DNA of 64,000 bases from Imbricaverruca yamaguchii. Taxonomy: Eukaryota; Arthropoda; Thecostraca; Neoverrucidae. Positions within the stretch are counted from its first letter, which is position 1; every line of letters starts with the position of its first letter. The notes under the pieces were generated by a model. That model saw only the letters and a list, made by a program, of their open reading frames with translations. It had not been told where the DNA came from and searched no databases. The stretch covers positions 1,662,501 to 1,726,500 of the forward strand of contig JAOTOL010001570.1 of NCBI GenBank assembly GCA_034440575.1, given 5' to 3'. Shown piece by piece: positions 44,155-53,463 of the stretch. The position numbers and the translations under genes were made by a program.

Positions 44155-45015
44155 ATTTCTAAACACTACATCGACATCCTTCCCAGAGAAGTATCGACAC
44201 CACATGATCTCGATGTGTGTTTATGAAGTCTTCGTGACTCATTTCTGACAGTGTGTCATTTACGGGAAGAACACCGTTTTTTTTTTTAAGCGAAGCCTTG
44301 GGCTGGTGGGCCACATGGCATCGCTCGGACATCAAGCTCAATGTCATCTGCCCCTCACTGTAGCTAGTTTTTCTTCGGGCATGTATGCTGAAGGATGCGA
44401 CTTGGGCGTGTTGTGTATTCATTACCTCAGCGGAAGGCCCGATTATAATAAACCGGTCGCAAACTATTAGTTATGGGCGCCAAATGACCAAACCTGGCCG
44501 ATGCGCCCTGAAACTCAAATATACAACCGACCAACCAACGACATGGCGTCGCGAGCATCTCACACGGATGTGTCTCGGGTGGGGGGTGGGGGTGGGGGGG
44601 GGGCTCCGTGCTCCCGACGGTTGCGGGATTCGAGCACGGTGTTTCAATCAAAAGTCCGATGGCTTACGGCTGAGCCCCCCTGGCGGCCGCTCATTTACAA
44701 ACGTCCTGCTCATTCTCACCACGGCAGATCATGATGCACGAACATCTTGCAACACAATTCTGGGTAGAGGCGGTGATGTGGTCTTCTGCATAACGGCAGT
44801 TGATAGCAAGGACACTGCTATTGTTATCGTTAATATAGGTATTCCGTATCCATTTATTGGGTACCTAAAGAACCGTACGCATTCAAGTGCACCATTGGCT
44901 CGGAATTCAGCTTCAAGGGCTTGAAAGACATTTTAAGGGACACATTATCAACTTCGACATTCTACTGTACTCGTTTTGACATCTCGCTTAACTAGAAACT
45001 GATAGCTTAACACTG
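44155..45015 (-). mobile_element. hAT-like MITE, minus strand, interrupted
   Basis: 44158-44250 matches the inner right part of the MITE family (on the minus strand GAAGACTTCATAAACACACA and GGTGTCGATACTTC). 44900-45015 matches its left part, ending CAGTGTTAAGC on the minus strand at 45015. The middle holds unrelated DNA, including a mini-retroposon. The right terminal repeat is missing. Confidence 0.6.
44473..44539 (+). mobile_element. Mini-retroposon
   Basis: ATGGGCGCCAAATGACCAAA, CCTGGCCGATGCGCCCTGAA, ACTCAAATATACAACCGACC. Lies within the interrupted MITE; no clear target duplication. Confidence 0.8.
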
Positions 45016-45080
45016 GTGGTGGTGGTGGTGGGGGTGGTGGTGGGGGTGGTGGTGGGGGTGGTGGTGGATTTGGGGGTGGG
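45016..45080. repeat. (GGT)n/(GGGGGTGGT) tract
   Basis: G/T-rich simple repeat directly abutting the MITE end. Confidence 0.95.
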
Positions 45081-45302
45081 GTGGTGCTCTCAAGCACCCA
45101 GCGAGGCGCCATATCTTCATGAGGGGAGCACAATCTCCTAGCTGTCCTGGAGAGGCGCAATGTCCTGAGAGGCGCAATGAGAGGCACCACATCATAGAGA
45201 TGCCTCCATGAGGGTCACCTGCCCCCCCACACAGATGTTTGCCGGAGCCGTACGCACGATGCCAGAACACAGAACACACACGAAACACGCGGCGCGCTGC
45301 TC
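45081..45302. other. Unassigned sequence
   Basis: Small GAGAGGCGCAAT duplication at about 45152-45185. Confidence 0.4.
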
Positions 45303-45370
45303 GTGTTGTGATCCAGAACTGATCCAGAACCGATCCAGAACTGATCCAGAACTGATCCAGAACTGATCCG
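45303..45370. repeat. 11-bp repeat
   Basis: Six units of GATCCAGAACT. Confidence 0.95.
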
Positions 45371-45968
45371 GGACCTCCGGAACCGACGCGGCTCACGCAG
45401 CGAGTCTTCTCTCGCGCCCTTTCCCGACAGCACGGCCGGCCCGACATCGCGTCAGCTCCACCTACCTGACCGTTGACCTCGGGGTCACGGGGGCGTCACG
45501 TGTTGCCCGGCCGGCGCGGACAGATCACGGGTCGTGACCTCCGCGGCGGCGGCCGCGCGCTAATTGGCGCCCGTGATGGGCCGACGGCGGCAGATCGCAC
45601 GTGAAATCGCCGACTGGGCTCGGGCGCGCACCGGTTTGGCGGGTGCCGCATCGCTTTTGGCGCGAAGTATTCCAGCGCGCGCCGAATGAAGTTCAGGCGT
45701 GCTGGTAGTTAGCTATTGTAGTTTGGGGACGCATCGAGTGCATGGGTCATATAGTGTATGCTGGTAGTTACGCTTCTGGTTGGAGCGATTTTCTAGCTGT
45801 GCTTCTGCTTGGGAACGATTCCCGATTTCTATATAACAGAGCAGTTTTGGCCTTCCTCGCGGAGATACGATTTCAAGTGATATATGCACCTGCCTAGGTG
45901 ATATCTTACTCCCCCAGATATCTTTTATTCGGATGTGACAATCTGACGTGTGTCTAGGCAAGTTTGTT
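45371..45968. other. Unassigned sequence
   Basis: GC-rich to 45690, then ordinary sequence; nothing recognised. Confidence 0.4.
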
Positions 45969-46023
45969 ATGGGTGCAGTAGAACCAACGTGGGTTGACGC
46001 ACCCTAAAAACCCAATAATCATC
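45969..46023 (+). mobile_element. Mini-retroposon with compensated stem
   Basis: ATGGGTGCAGTAGAACCAAC, GTGGGTTGACGCACCCTAAA, AACCCAATAATCATC. The stem is GGGTGC paired with GCACCC, a compensatory change on both arms relative to GGGCGC/GCGCCC. Confidence 0.82.
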
Positions 46024-47329
46024 ATTTTACTGCGCTTCGACTGAAATATAAGCAATTCATTTTCGAGATATAAAAGGTGAAAGGCAAGTACCTTGGGGTT
46101 CGCGATTTGTTGTCCTGACAAGATCTCCCGGGGTCGGATCTAGTAATTTCTTTCGGGTGTGGGTGGGGGTGGTGTGTGGTGGTGGAGGTGGGTGGAGCTC
46201 AACTAGAGGGGCGCCAATCATGGACACAAAACTGAACGTCACTCGGAAATACCCAAACATTTCCACAAGTGGGTCGAAAATGCCCCTCAGCAAGAATAAT
46301 TATCCACTCACGTTTCCATTTGATGCATGATCTTTGTATCTCATTGCACTCTTGAAGTTTTCTGTCAATTTACACCAAATCGCAACCAAACTGAAAATAA
46401 CAATCAGAAATTTTATCGATTTTTAACACAGCTGACAGCAGTGAATTGCACTAAATGCACTAAACACTAAATCTGTGCTAAAATCCGTGACTTGGCTTCA
46501 CGTGCTTACTCCACGGGGCGACAGACAACTTTAATGCTGTGGACATCCAGCATTCGTGTGCAGTTGTCATCACACGTGGCACACACGTGCGCTGTTGTGC
46601 CGCCCTCCCGACGCGGCGAACCTCAATACGATTTATTCTGCCGGGACAGTTCCGTGCGTGGCACGACCTCGGCTACCCATCGTTCACCGCCGGTTACGTC
46701 ACACATGACAGCTCCTCCCCTCCCCACCACGCCCCGCCCCGCCCCGCTCCGCCCGACCCGCCTTTCATTCATTCACCGGCCGCGGCGCTCGCGACCAGCC
46801 GCTCGCTCATTCATTCGACAATTACGCGCCAAGGGACATTGCGCGCGAAAAGCGCCGGCCGGCGAGCGAGCCGGCGTACGCGGTATTCAGCAGCTCGGCG
46901 GTGCGACAGTCAAGGTCCAGCCGAGGTATTGTCGGTTGAAGACTTTACCACTGATGCTCATACTCTGTGAAGCAATATCACACATGCATGCCATATGATA
47001 CAATACGGCATGCCCGGTAGCGTTATGATCCCAACCATGTCATTACTACCCATTCATGTCATCATGTCATTCGGAGCCATTCCGACTCGTTGAATTACTC
47101 AGTCGTCTGATTGTGTTTTGCGTCGTTGACTTGGTGCATTGCACGTGCATCGACTTCTCATGTTATTGACGTTGGATGAGGCCCTCAGCTTTTGCCTGTC
47201 CGTCCATCGGGGAGGGGTGCAGTAGCAATCACGATGGTAATTTAAGATCTGCTCTATTTGAGATCCCTGTGCGGTGCTTAGTGGCCCGTCTCGGCAGAAG
47301 TGGGGCCACTTTTGGCCTCACCTGTGATG
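46024..47329. other. Unassigned; GC-rich island-like stretch
   Basis: 46560-46900 is CpG-rich with a TTACGTCA (CRE-like) word near 46694, possibly a promoter region, but no transcript feature is seen. A frame at 46492-46998 is not protein-like. Confidence 0.35.
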
Positions 47330-47520
47330 ACACATTTGCCTGACCTCACCTGATCTCACCTGACCTTGAGTAAACTGACCTGGTCTGACCTGACCTTCAG
47401 TGAACTGATCTGCGTCGCGGCGGCCGTTCACCTGGAATGTGTCGCAGCTACCAATAACCTGAGCTTTGTTGTAGCCACCGTTGCCCTGACCTCAGCTGCG
47501 GTGACCACTGACCTGACCAC
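47330..47520. repeat. Degenerate CTGACCT repeat
   Basis: CACCTGATCTCACCTGACC-type words repeat loosely. Confidence 0.6.
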
Positions 47521-47527
47521 ATGGATG

Positions 47528-47830
47528 CAGTGTTAACATAATGCTTGTTTCTTCATTAAGTGCGAGATGTCGGAACGAACTCACTAGGATGTCGAAATTT
47601 TCCATGGAATCGTCCTCATTATACAAATGTTTTGATGTCTTTCAGACTTAAATTTGAGCTAATGGCTTACTTATGACTATTCTGAGCATGGCCGTGGTAG
47701 TATGAGTTAGAAAGGGGACTTCACAAGCACGCATCACGGAGCAGGATGTGAGTACTTCATGGAGGAGGATGTCGATTGAGTGCCGAAAATGTGGTATATT
47801 CTACCCTATTTCACGAATAATTTATCACTG
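47528..47830 (+). mobile_element. hAT-like MITE, 303-bp form
   Basis: Ends CAGTGTTAACATAATG and, inward from the right, CAGTGATAAATTATTCG. Internal words match the 477-bp copy at 61448, so it is internally shorter. Flanking 8-mers do not match, so one flank was altered; the right flank now carries a mini-retroposon. Confidence 0.8.
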
Positions 47831-47836
47831 CGAGCG

Positions 47837-47965
47837 ATGGGCGCTACATGACCAATGTGGTCGATGCGCTCTCAAGCCCCAATAACTGGCTAACCTTGGG
47901 CGCAAAATGACCCTAGATGTCGACACGCCCTTAAACTCCAATCCACCACCAATAACTGACTAACC
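47837..47965 (+). mobile_element. Mini-retroposon, split by a younger one
   Basis: ATGGGCGCTACATGACCAAT, GTGGTCGATGCGCTCTCAAG and CCCCAATAACTGGCTAACC; its tail is duplicated by the insertion at 47896. Confidence 0.82.
47896..47950 (+). mobile_element. Nested mini-retroposon, CCAATCCACC-tail subtype
   Basis: 55 bp TTGGGCGCAAAATGACCC...CGACACGCCC then TTAAACTCCAATCCACCACC. Flanks AATAACTGGCTAACC (47881-47895) and AATAACTGACTAACC (47951-47965) are a 15-bp duplication with one difference, made inside the older tail. Confidence 0.88.
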
Positions 47966-47987
47966 ACGTGGGTGTCCCGTGTTGCAG

Positions 47988-48152
47988 TGACTGGAGTGCC
48001 AACCCGGGCCAGCAGCAGCAGCGACTCTCGGTGGTGACGACAGTATGGGGCGCAGGGGCTGCCCAGCAACAGACTCCGCCCACCAACACGATGCACTTCC
48101 CCAATAAGCCGTACCAGCAGCAGCCGGGCCCGGCGGCCTACCAGCGTCAGGC
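47988..48152 (+). CDS. Internal exon of an unidentified host gene, Gln/Pro-rich
   Basis: A 165-nt segment is bounded by TGTTGCAG (acceptor AG at 47986-47987) and GC|GTGAGT (donor GT at 48153), both strong signals. It is open in phase: one leading base, then D-W-S-A-N..., two trailing bases, so it is a symmetric phase-2 exon of 55 codons' worth. Visible text includes GQQQQRLSVVTTVWG, a TNTMHFPNKPY stretch and QQQPGPAAYQRQ. Composition (Gln, Pro, Ala, few charged residues) suits a disordered region such as those of transcriptional co-regulators; that is inference. I cannot name the gene. The branchpoint-like GACTAAC at 47968 or just before lies in a retroposon tail. No neighbouring exon of the gene is recognisable in the window, implying very long introns. 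Confidence 0.65.
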
Positions 48153-48209
48153 GTGAGTACCGAGCGCCGGCGACGGCCGATAAAGCGGCTACACACCGCC
48201 GCAGTACCG
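48153..48209 (+). other. Intron start after the exon
   Basis: Begins GTGAGTACC and runs into the 10-bp minisatellite. Confidence 0.55.
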
Positions 48210-48490
48210 CCTCAATACCGCCACACACCACCACATACCGCCACATACCGCCACATACCACCACATACCGCCACATACCACCACACACCACCACATGCCG
48301 CCACATACCGCCACATACCGCCACATACCGCCACACACCACCACATGCCGCCACATACCGCCACATACCGCCACATACCGCCACATACCGCCACATACCG
48401 CCACACACCACCACATACCGCCGCATACCGCCACATACCGCCGCATACCACCACATGCCGCCACATACCGCCACATACCGCCGCATGCCG
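48210..48490. repeat. 10-bp minisatellite
   Basis: Units GCCACATACC with GCCGCATACC, ACCACACACC and ACCACATGCC variants, about 28 copies. Open in many frames (HTATYRHIPP and GGMWRYVAVC repeats). Confidence 0.96.
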
Positions 48491-48515
48491 TCGCACAGCG
48501 TGGCGCACGGCAGGT

Positions 48516-48672
48516 GGCGAGTGGTCCTGGGGTAAGGTGCTCGTCTCCTAGCCGAAAGGTTGCAGGTTCGAGTCTCACCTGTCGCTACTCTTGGTCGCCC
48601 GCGACCAGTCGGCGTGAGATATTGGTGACGCTATGTGACACAACGGTCGACGCGTCGTAAAGCCAGTAGCCG
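48516..48672 (+). mobile_element. SINE B copy, diverged head
   Basis: GGCGAGTGGTCCTGGGGTAA, AGGTTGCAGGTTCGAGTC, then body GACCAGTCGGCGTGAGA and a CGTAAAGCCAGTAGCC tail. Confidence 0.85.
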
Positions 48673-49065
48673 TCACAATAGCATGCGCCAGACGATCTGC
48701 ATCACCACAGAAGATGGGGCAACTAGCAGACGTGTCACATGCAACACGGGGCACGAGAACCAGCACAGCACGCAATATGAGCTATATATAATGCATGGAA
48801 CGTGCGGCATAGCTTGACACACAAGTAATTCCATGTACAGCATGCATATTGTCACACAGTACAGCACGAAAGTACAAACGAAGTGCAATATACTCCGCAC
48901 GAACTACACGACATTGTGTAGCATCGCAACACGCCGTCGGTTCAAAACGCGTGGCACCATAACAACATAACAGCGCAACACGTCACGGCACAGCACAAGT
49001 ACACGTTTATAGTTCAGTTTAATTTGGCACGGTTCAACGTGGCACTAGGTAGAAATGGACCACGT
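48673..49065. other. Unassigned sequence
   Basis: CA-rich, with loosely repeated GCACAACACGGC-like words; no gene. Confidence 0.4.
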
Positions 49066-49555
49066 CACCTGACACCACATCACACCACAACATACTATTT
49101 CACACTACATAACACCACGCCACACCACACCACACCACACCACACCACACCACACCACACCACACCACACCACACCACACCACACCACACCACACCACAC
49201 CACACCACACCACACCACACCACACACCATACTACACTTCACTACACTACATTGCATTACACTACACTACACATCATACTACACTACACTAGTACACCCC
49301 ACTACACTACACCACACCACACAACACCATATCACACCACGCCACACCATGTTACACCACACCACACCACGCCACACCATATCACACCACGCCACACCAT
49401 GTTACACCACGCCACACCATATCACACCACACCACACCATATCACACCACACCATATCACACCACGCCACACCACACCACACCATATCACACAACGCCAC
49501 ACCGTGTTACACCACACCACACCACACCACACTACAGCACACCACACCGCACCAC
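49066..49555. repeat. (ACACC)n array with higher-order units
   Basis: Pure pentamers at 49118-49226, then variants (ACTAC, ATATC). In 49320-49520 a larger unit with CACCATATCACACCACGCC repeats. Confidence 0.96.
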
Positions 49556-49810
49556 GCTGTTGGCACGCGACACTCTCCGGGCAGCTGGCGGCGCCCGGTG
49601 GCGGGTGCGGCCGGCTCCCCCCCGCCCCCTCCACACCACTACCACCACCACAAGGCCAGTCTGGGTATTGGGTACAGCACAGGAGCGGTGACGCCAGGGC
49701 GGCGATACGGCCAATAGCAAGGTCACCGGCGGCGGCCGCACGCCAGACATAGACCGTGCCTATTCTGGGAGCCGGAGCCGCCGGTGCGGAGAATCTGGCA
49801 TGTGTGATGC
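49556..49810. other. Unassigned sequence
   Basis: GC-rich; nothing recognised. Confidence 0.4.
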
Positions 49811-49866
49811 GTGTCTCATACTCACTAACACAACACAGTGAAGCCAAATATATAAATAATTGAATA

Positions 49867-49905
<39 letters not shown>

Positions 49906-49946
49906 GTGTGTGGCTTCACTCTGTTGTGTTAGTAAGTATGAGACAC
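49811..49946. repeat. 36-bp inverted repeat around a TA tract
   Basis: Left arm 49811-49846 (GTGTCTCATACTCACTAACA...GAAGCCA) and right arm 49911-49946 are reverse complements at about 34 of 36 positions. The loop is ~64 bp, mostly (TA)n. It looks like a foldback element or MITE built on a TA core. Confidence 0.88.
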
Positions 49947-49986
49947 GTAAGTTTGCTTACTGCTTACGACAACGAATGACACGTAA

Positions 49987-50028
49987 CTGTTGTTTTAGTA
50001 GGTATGCTGTTTAGCATTTTATATATTG

Positions 50029-50110
<82 letters not shown>
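49987..50110. repeat. Related half-copy plus (TA)n
   Basis: CTGTTGTTTTAGTAGGTATG resembles the right arm word CTGTTGTGTTAGTAAGTATG; a pure TA tract follows at 50033-50102. Confidence 0.75.
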
Positions 50111-50113
<3 letters not shown>

Positions 50114-50559
50114 TAGATTATAATACATTTTTTCCTTTGCTATATAGATATTATATATAGTTCAATCTTGAAGTTTGAACTTAGTAGATGGATTCGAAGA
50201 AACGTCTCAGGGAAGCAAGGCACTAATGAAAAGCAGAAGTTCCACCTCTGTACAGGACCGTATAGGCAAACCGTCTCTGGTTTGTATTGGCGGCGTTTTA
50301 TTTGCAGTGCTTGGACCCTAGATACGAGCTGTTATTGATCGTTGGATGCATGCGTGTACGATTGGATGTTCCGTTGCATGCTGAGACTTCGGTTGAGCTT
50401 ACAGTGCCCGATTTTGCCTACGCACGTGGAGACTGTCGCAGGCGGGAGTCTCAAGACTTTTGCCACATTCGGGCGATTGTTTGTTCTGTGCGGTGCGGTT
50501 AATATTTTAGGGCAGAGAGACAAATGCGCTGTTGGTTTTTGTTTGCTCGGCGCGTCACC
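50111..50559. other. Unassigned sequence
   Basis: Nothing recognised. Confidence 0.4.
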
Positions 50560-51070
50560 CGGCCGACAGTTTAGGAGGGTTTCTACTCGGCACCTCTATC
50601 GGCCGACAGTTCAGGAGGAGGTTACTCGGCACCTTTATCGGCGACAGTTCAGGAGGAGGTTACTCGGCACCTCTATCGGCCGACAGTTCAGGAGGAGGTT
50701 ACTCGGCACCTCTATCGGCCGACAGTTCAGGAGGAGGTTACTCGGCACCTCTATCGGACTACAGTTGAGGAAGTTTAGTCGGCACCTCTATCGGCCGACA
50801 GTTCAGGAGGAGGTTACTCGGCACCTCTATCGGCCGACAGTTCAGGAAGAGGTTACTCGGCACCTCTATCGGCGACAGTTCAGGAGGGTTTTTACTCGGC
50901 ACCTCTATCGGCCGGAAGTTTACTAGGCACCTCCATCGGCCGACAGTTCAGGAGGAAGTTTACTAGGCACCTTTATCTGCCAACAACTCAGTAGGAAGTT
51001 TACTAGACACCTGTATCTGCCAACAACTCAGTAGGAAGTTTACTAGACACCTGTATCGGCCGACAGTTCA
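50560..51070 (+). repeat. 39-bp minisatellite, about 13 copies
   Basis: Unit GGCACCTCTATCGGCCGACA plus GTTCAGGAGGAGGTTACTC. The 13-codon period leaves a long frame (HLYRPTVQEEVTR) that is not a gene. Later units drift (TCTGCCAACAACTCAG). Confidence 0.95.
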
Positions 51071-51160
51071 GGTGGTTCACCGTGACAGCGATGTCTGCGG
51101 GAGACCGCCGGGTACGGCACGGCAGAGGACGTCTTCAGAGACGCGTCGATCTCGACTGGT

Positions 51161-51285
51161 GGGGCCGCGGTAGCTCAGTCGGTAGAGTGTCGGACTTTCG
51201 GTCAAAAGGTTGCGGATTCGAATCTCGCAACCGGCGGCATTACCTGGTCCACCCGCGACCAATCAACGCGAGAGATTGGCGATGG
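51161..51285 (+). mobile_element. SINE A copy, cut off in the body
   Basis: GGGGCCGCGGTAGCTCAGTC head, GGATTCGAATCTCGCAACCG, body to GAGAGATTGGCGAT, where SINE B begins at once. The A 3' half is absent on the far side of B. Confidence 0.88.
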
Positions 51286-51446
51286 GGACGAGTAGTCTAG
51301 TGGTAAGTTACTCGTCTCACAATCGAAAGGTTGTGGGTTCGAGTCTCACCTGTCGCTACTCTTCGCCCGCGACCAATCGGCGCGAGAGATTGGCGACGCT
51401 ACATGACTCAACGGTCGATGTGTCGCAAAACCAATAACCAACCAAC
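51286..51446 (+). mobile_element. SINE B copy fused behind SINE A
   Basis: GGGGACGAGTAGTCTAGTGG to AACCAATAACCAACCAAC. Complete, but joined without spacer to the truncated SINE A. Confidence 0.9.
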
Positions 51447-51468
51447 TATCCCCTCGCGCGAACCGTAT

Positions 51469-51528
51469 ATGGGCGCAAGATGACCAATGCAGTCGACGCG
51501 CCCGCAAGCACAAATCCACCACCACCAC
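51469..51528 (+). mobile_element. Mini-retroposon with 12-bp target duplication
   Basis: 60 bp: ATGGGCGCAAGATGACCAAT, GCAGTCGACGCGCCCGCAAG, CACAAATCCACCACCACC. Exact repeats CGCGAACCGTAT at 51457-51468 and 51529-51540. Confidence 0.93.
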
Positions 51529-51639
51529 CGCGAACCGTATTCACCGCAGTCGGCTCAATCGTGAGAAACCAGCTGCACACTTTATTTTTAGTTTGTTCGT
51601 GCAACAGTGCATGCATTCGTCAAGCCCGGGCCGGTGCTG

Positions 51640-51990
51640 GCGCGTTCGGCTGAATACCAGTCCTGCTGAATACCGTTCGGTTGGATACCAGTCCTGCTGA
51701 ATACCGTTCGGTTGGATATCAGTCCTGCTGAATAACGTTCGGCTCAGTACCAGTCCTGATGAATACCGTTCGGCTAAATACCAATCCTGCTGAATACCGT
51801 TCTGCTGAATACCAATCCTGCTGAATGCGGTTCGGCTGGATCCCAGTCATTGAATACCATTCGGCTGGATGCAAGTCAAGCTGAATACCGTTAGGGTGAA
51901 TACCAGTTCCGATGAATACCATTCGGCTGGATACCAGTCCTGCTGAATACCGTTCGACTGGATACCAGTGCTTCTGAATACCGTTCGGCT
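51640..51990. repeat. ~31-bp degenerate minisatellite
   Basis: Units of CGTTCGGCTGGATACCAG plus TCCTGCTGAATAC with many changes, about 11 copies. Confidence 0.92.
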
Positions 51991-52202
51991 GAGTGCCAGT
52001 ATTGGTCCACTCGTCTCGCCAGGTGACGAATGCCAGTTTCCTCGATCCGGTGCGCACCTGAGGCTTCCCAGCCATGCAGGTGGCCGCCAGATCACCAGAT
52101 CACCAGATCATCCCGTGCGCGTGTCGCGTGATGGCCACCGCACCATGACGTCGGCGGAAGTGCGGGCCGCCGAAGTGGGCGACGATCTCGGTCGGGAGTA
52201 GT
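51991..52202. other. Unassigned spacer
   Basis: Nothing recognised. Confidence 0.4.
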
Positions 52203-52416
52203 GCTGGCATTGTTAGTTAGTTATTTGGGCTTGTTAGTTAGTTATTTGGGCTTGTTAGTTAGTTATTTGGGCTTGCTAGTTAGTTATTTGGGCTTGTTAG
52301 TTAGTTATTTGGGCTTGTTGGTTAGTTATTTGGGCTTGTTAGTTAGTTATTTGGGCTTGTTAGTTGGTTATTTGGGCTTTAGGGCGCTTCGACCGGAATT
52401 GATCAATTCGCGCCCA
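52203..52416 (-). mobile_element. Mini-retroposon whose tail became a 21-bp minisatellite
   Basis: On the minus strand the element starts TGGGCGCGAATTGATCAATT at 52416 and continues CGGTCGAAGCGCCCTAAAG and CCCAAATAACTAAC. It then repeats AAGCCCAAATAACTAACT plus AAC (21 bp) about eight times down to 52203. The repeat unit is exactly the element's own 3' end (AAGCCCAAATAACTAAC). Confidence 0.92.
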
Positions 52417-52545
52417 GTTGGCGTTGCCTGGACGAAGGTGTTGTTGTACAATGCACAGACGTAACAGAGGCAGAGGGGCGGGCAGGTCGACTTGGGTAGC
52501 CGGTGACGTGTCAAAGCTGGGGGCGGGAGCATTTGTTTTCTCTTC

Positions 52546-52598
52546 TGGGCGCAAAATGACCCTAGATGTCGACGCGCCCTTAAACTCCAATCCACCAC
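52546..52598 (+). mobile_element. Mini-retroposon with 16-bp target duplication
   Basis: 53 bp: TGGGCGCAAAATGACCCTAG, ATGTCGACGCGCCCTTAAAC, TCCAATCCACCA. Exact repeats CATTTGTTTTCTCTTC at 52530-52545 and 52599-52614. Confidence 0.94.
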
Positions 52599-52623
52599 CA
52601 TTTGTTTTCTCTTCCGTTAATGA

Positions 52624-52676
52624 ATGGGCGCAAAACGACCAAGGCTGTCGACGCGCCTTCAAGCACAAATCCACGA
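52624..52676 (+). mobile_element. Mini-retroposon
   Basis: ATGGGCGCAAAACGACCAAG, GCTGTCGACGCGCCTTCAAG, CACAAATCCACGACC; follows the previous copy by 10 bp. Confidence 0.82.
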
Positions 52677-53177
52677 CCTGTCACTGGATGCTCTGTCGGC
52701 TGGGTTTGGTATCGGCACCCCCCCCCCTCCCCCTCCCCTCCCCCAGCGTGTCCATGTCCCGCGCGCCCTCGGGCTGGACGGCGAAAGGTGCAGCCTGCCC
52801 TCAGATGCGACCTTGAGTCGCATCGCCAACTGACCGGCGCGGGAGGTCCGCACATCCTGCCGCCCCCCCCCCCACCGCCACATGGACGGACCCTGACCTC
52901 ACGCCAGTCAGCCGGCGCGCTCTTGCAGCAGTGCGGCACACGGGCGCCGGCGCGGTCACCGGGTCGACCGGCGCCGCGGGGCACTGAATGCATTTGTTTG
53001 TGACGGCGGCCATTGTCGGGCCCGGCGTGTTGTCAATGCGGTCCGAGCGTGGCGAGAGGCTCGCCGGGTCGGCGGGTGAGCGCGCACGGGCGGATGCAGG
53101 CGAGCCGGAGACGACCGGGGGTGGTGGTACTGGGATCTGGTAGGCGGAGCCGAGGGTTTCGTGAGCGCTGTTGGAGG
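52677..53177. other. GC-rich unassigned sequence
   Basis: C-runs at 52720-52745 and 52863-52872. No domain in the overlapping frames. Confidence 0.4.
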
Positions 53178-53236
53178 TGTGTGCGGAATCGCAGTCGATG
53201 CGCAACTAAGCCCAAATAACCAATCAACCAACCAGG
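53178..53236 (+). mobile_element. Mini-retroposon, diverged
   Basis: GTGTGTGCGGAATCGCAGTC, GATGCGCAACTAAGCCCAAA, TAACCAATCAACCAACC; the stem is partly lost. Confidence 0.65.
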
Positions 53237-53397
53237 TGTAAGCGTAGCACCGATATCGCGGTGTTGCCGCGAAGCTGATCGGAGTTGCCGAATCGAAATT
53301 TCTGCGCGGCGGAGGATGCGGACCCAAAGTAGCCGCTGATTGTAAAATATGCGTATTGGTAGGAAACGCAACGCTGCCACGCTCATATAAAGCAACA

Positions 53398-53450
53398 GGG
53401 CGCTGTATAGCCAATGCAGTTGATGCGCCCCAAAACCCTAATAACTAACT
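53398..53450 (+). mobile_element. Mini-retroposon with 13-bp target duplication
   Basis: GGGCGCTGTATAGCCAATGC, AGTTGATGCGCCCCAAAACC, CTAATAACTAACT. Flanks ATATAAAGCAACA (53385-53397) and ATATAGAGCAACA (53451-53463), one difference. Confidence 0.88.
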
Positions 53451-53463
53451 ATATAGAGCAACA

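Noticed and set aside
47528..47838. 8-bp target duplication for the 303-bp MITE
   Set aside because: CATGGATG on the left and CGAGCGAT on the right do not match.
48153..48578. Long His/Pro or Gly/Met/Val frames
   Set aside because: 10-bp minisatellite.
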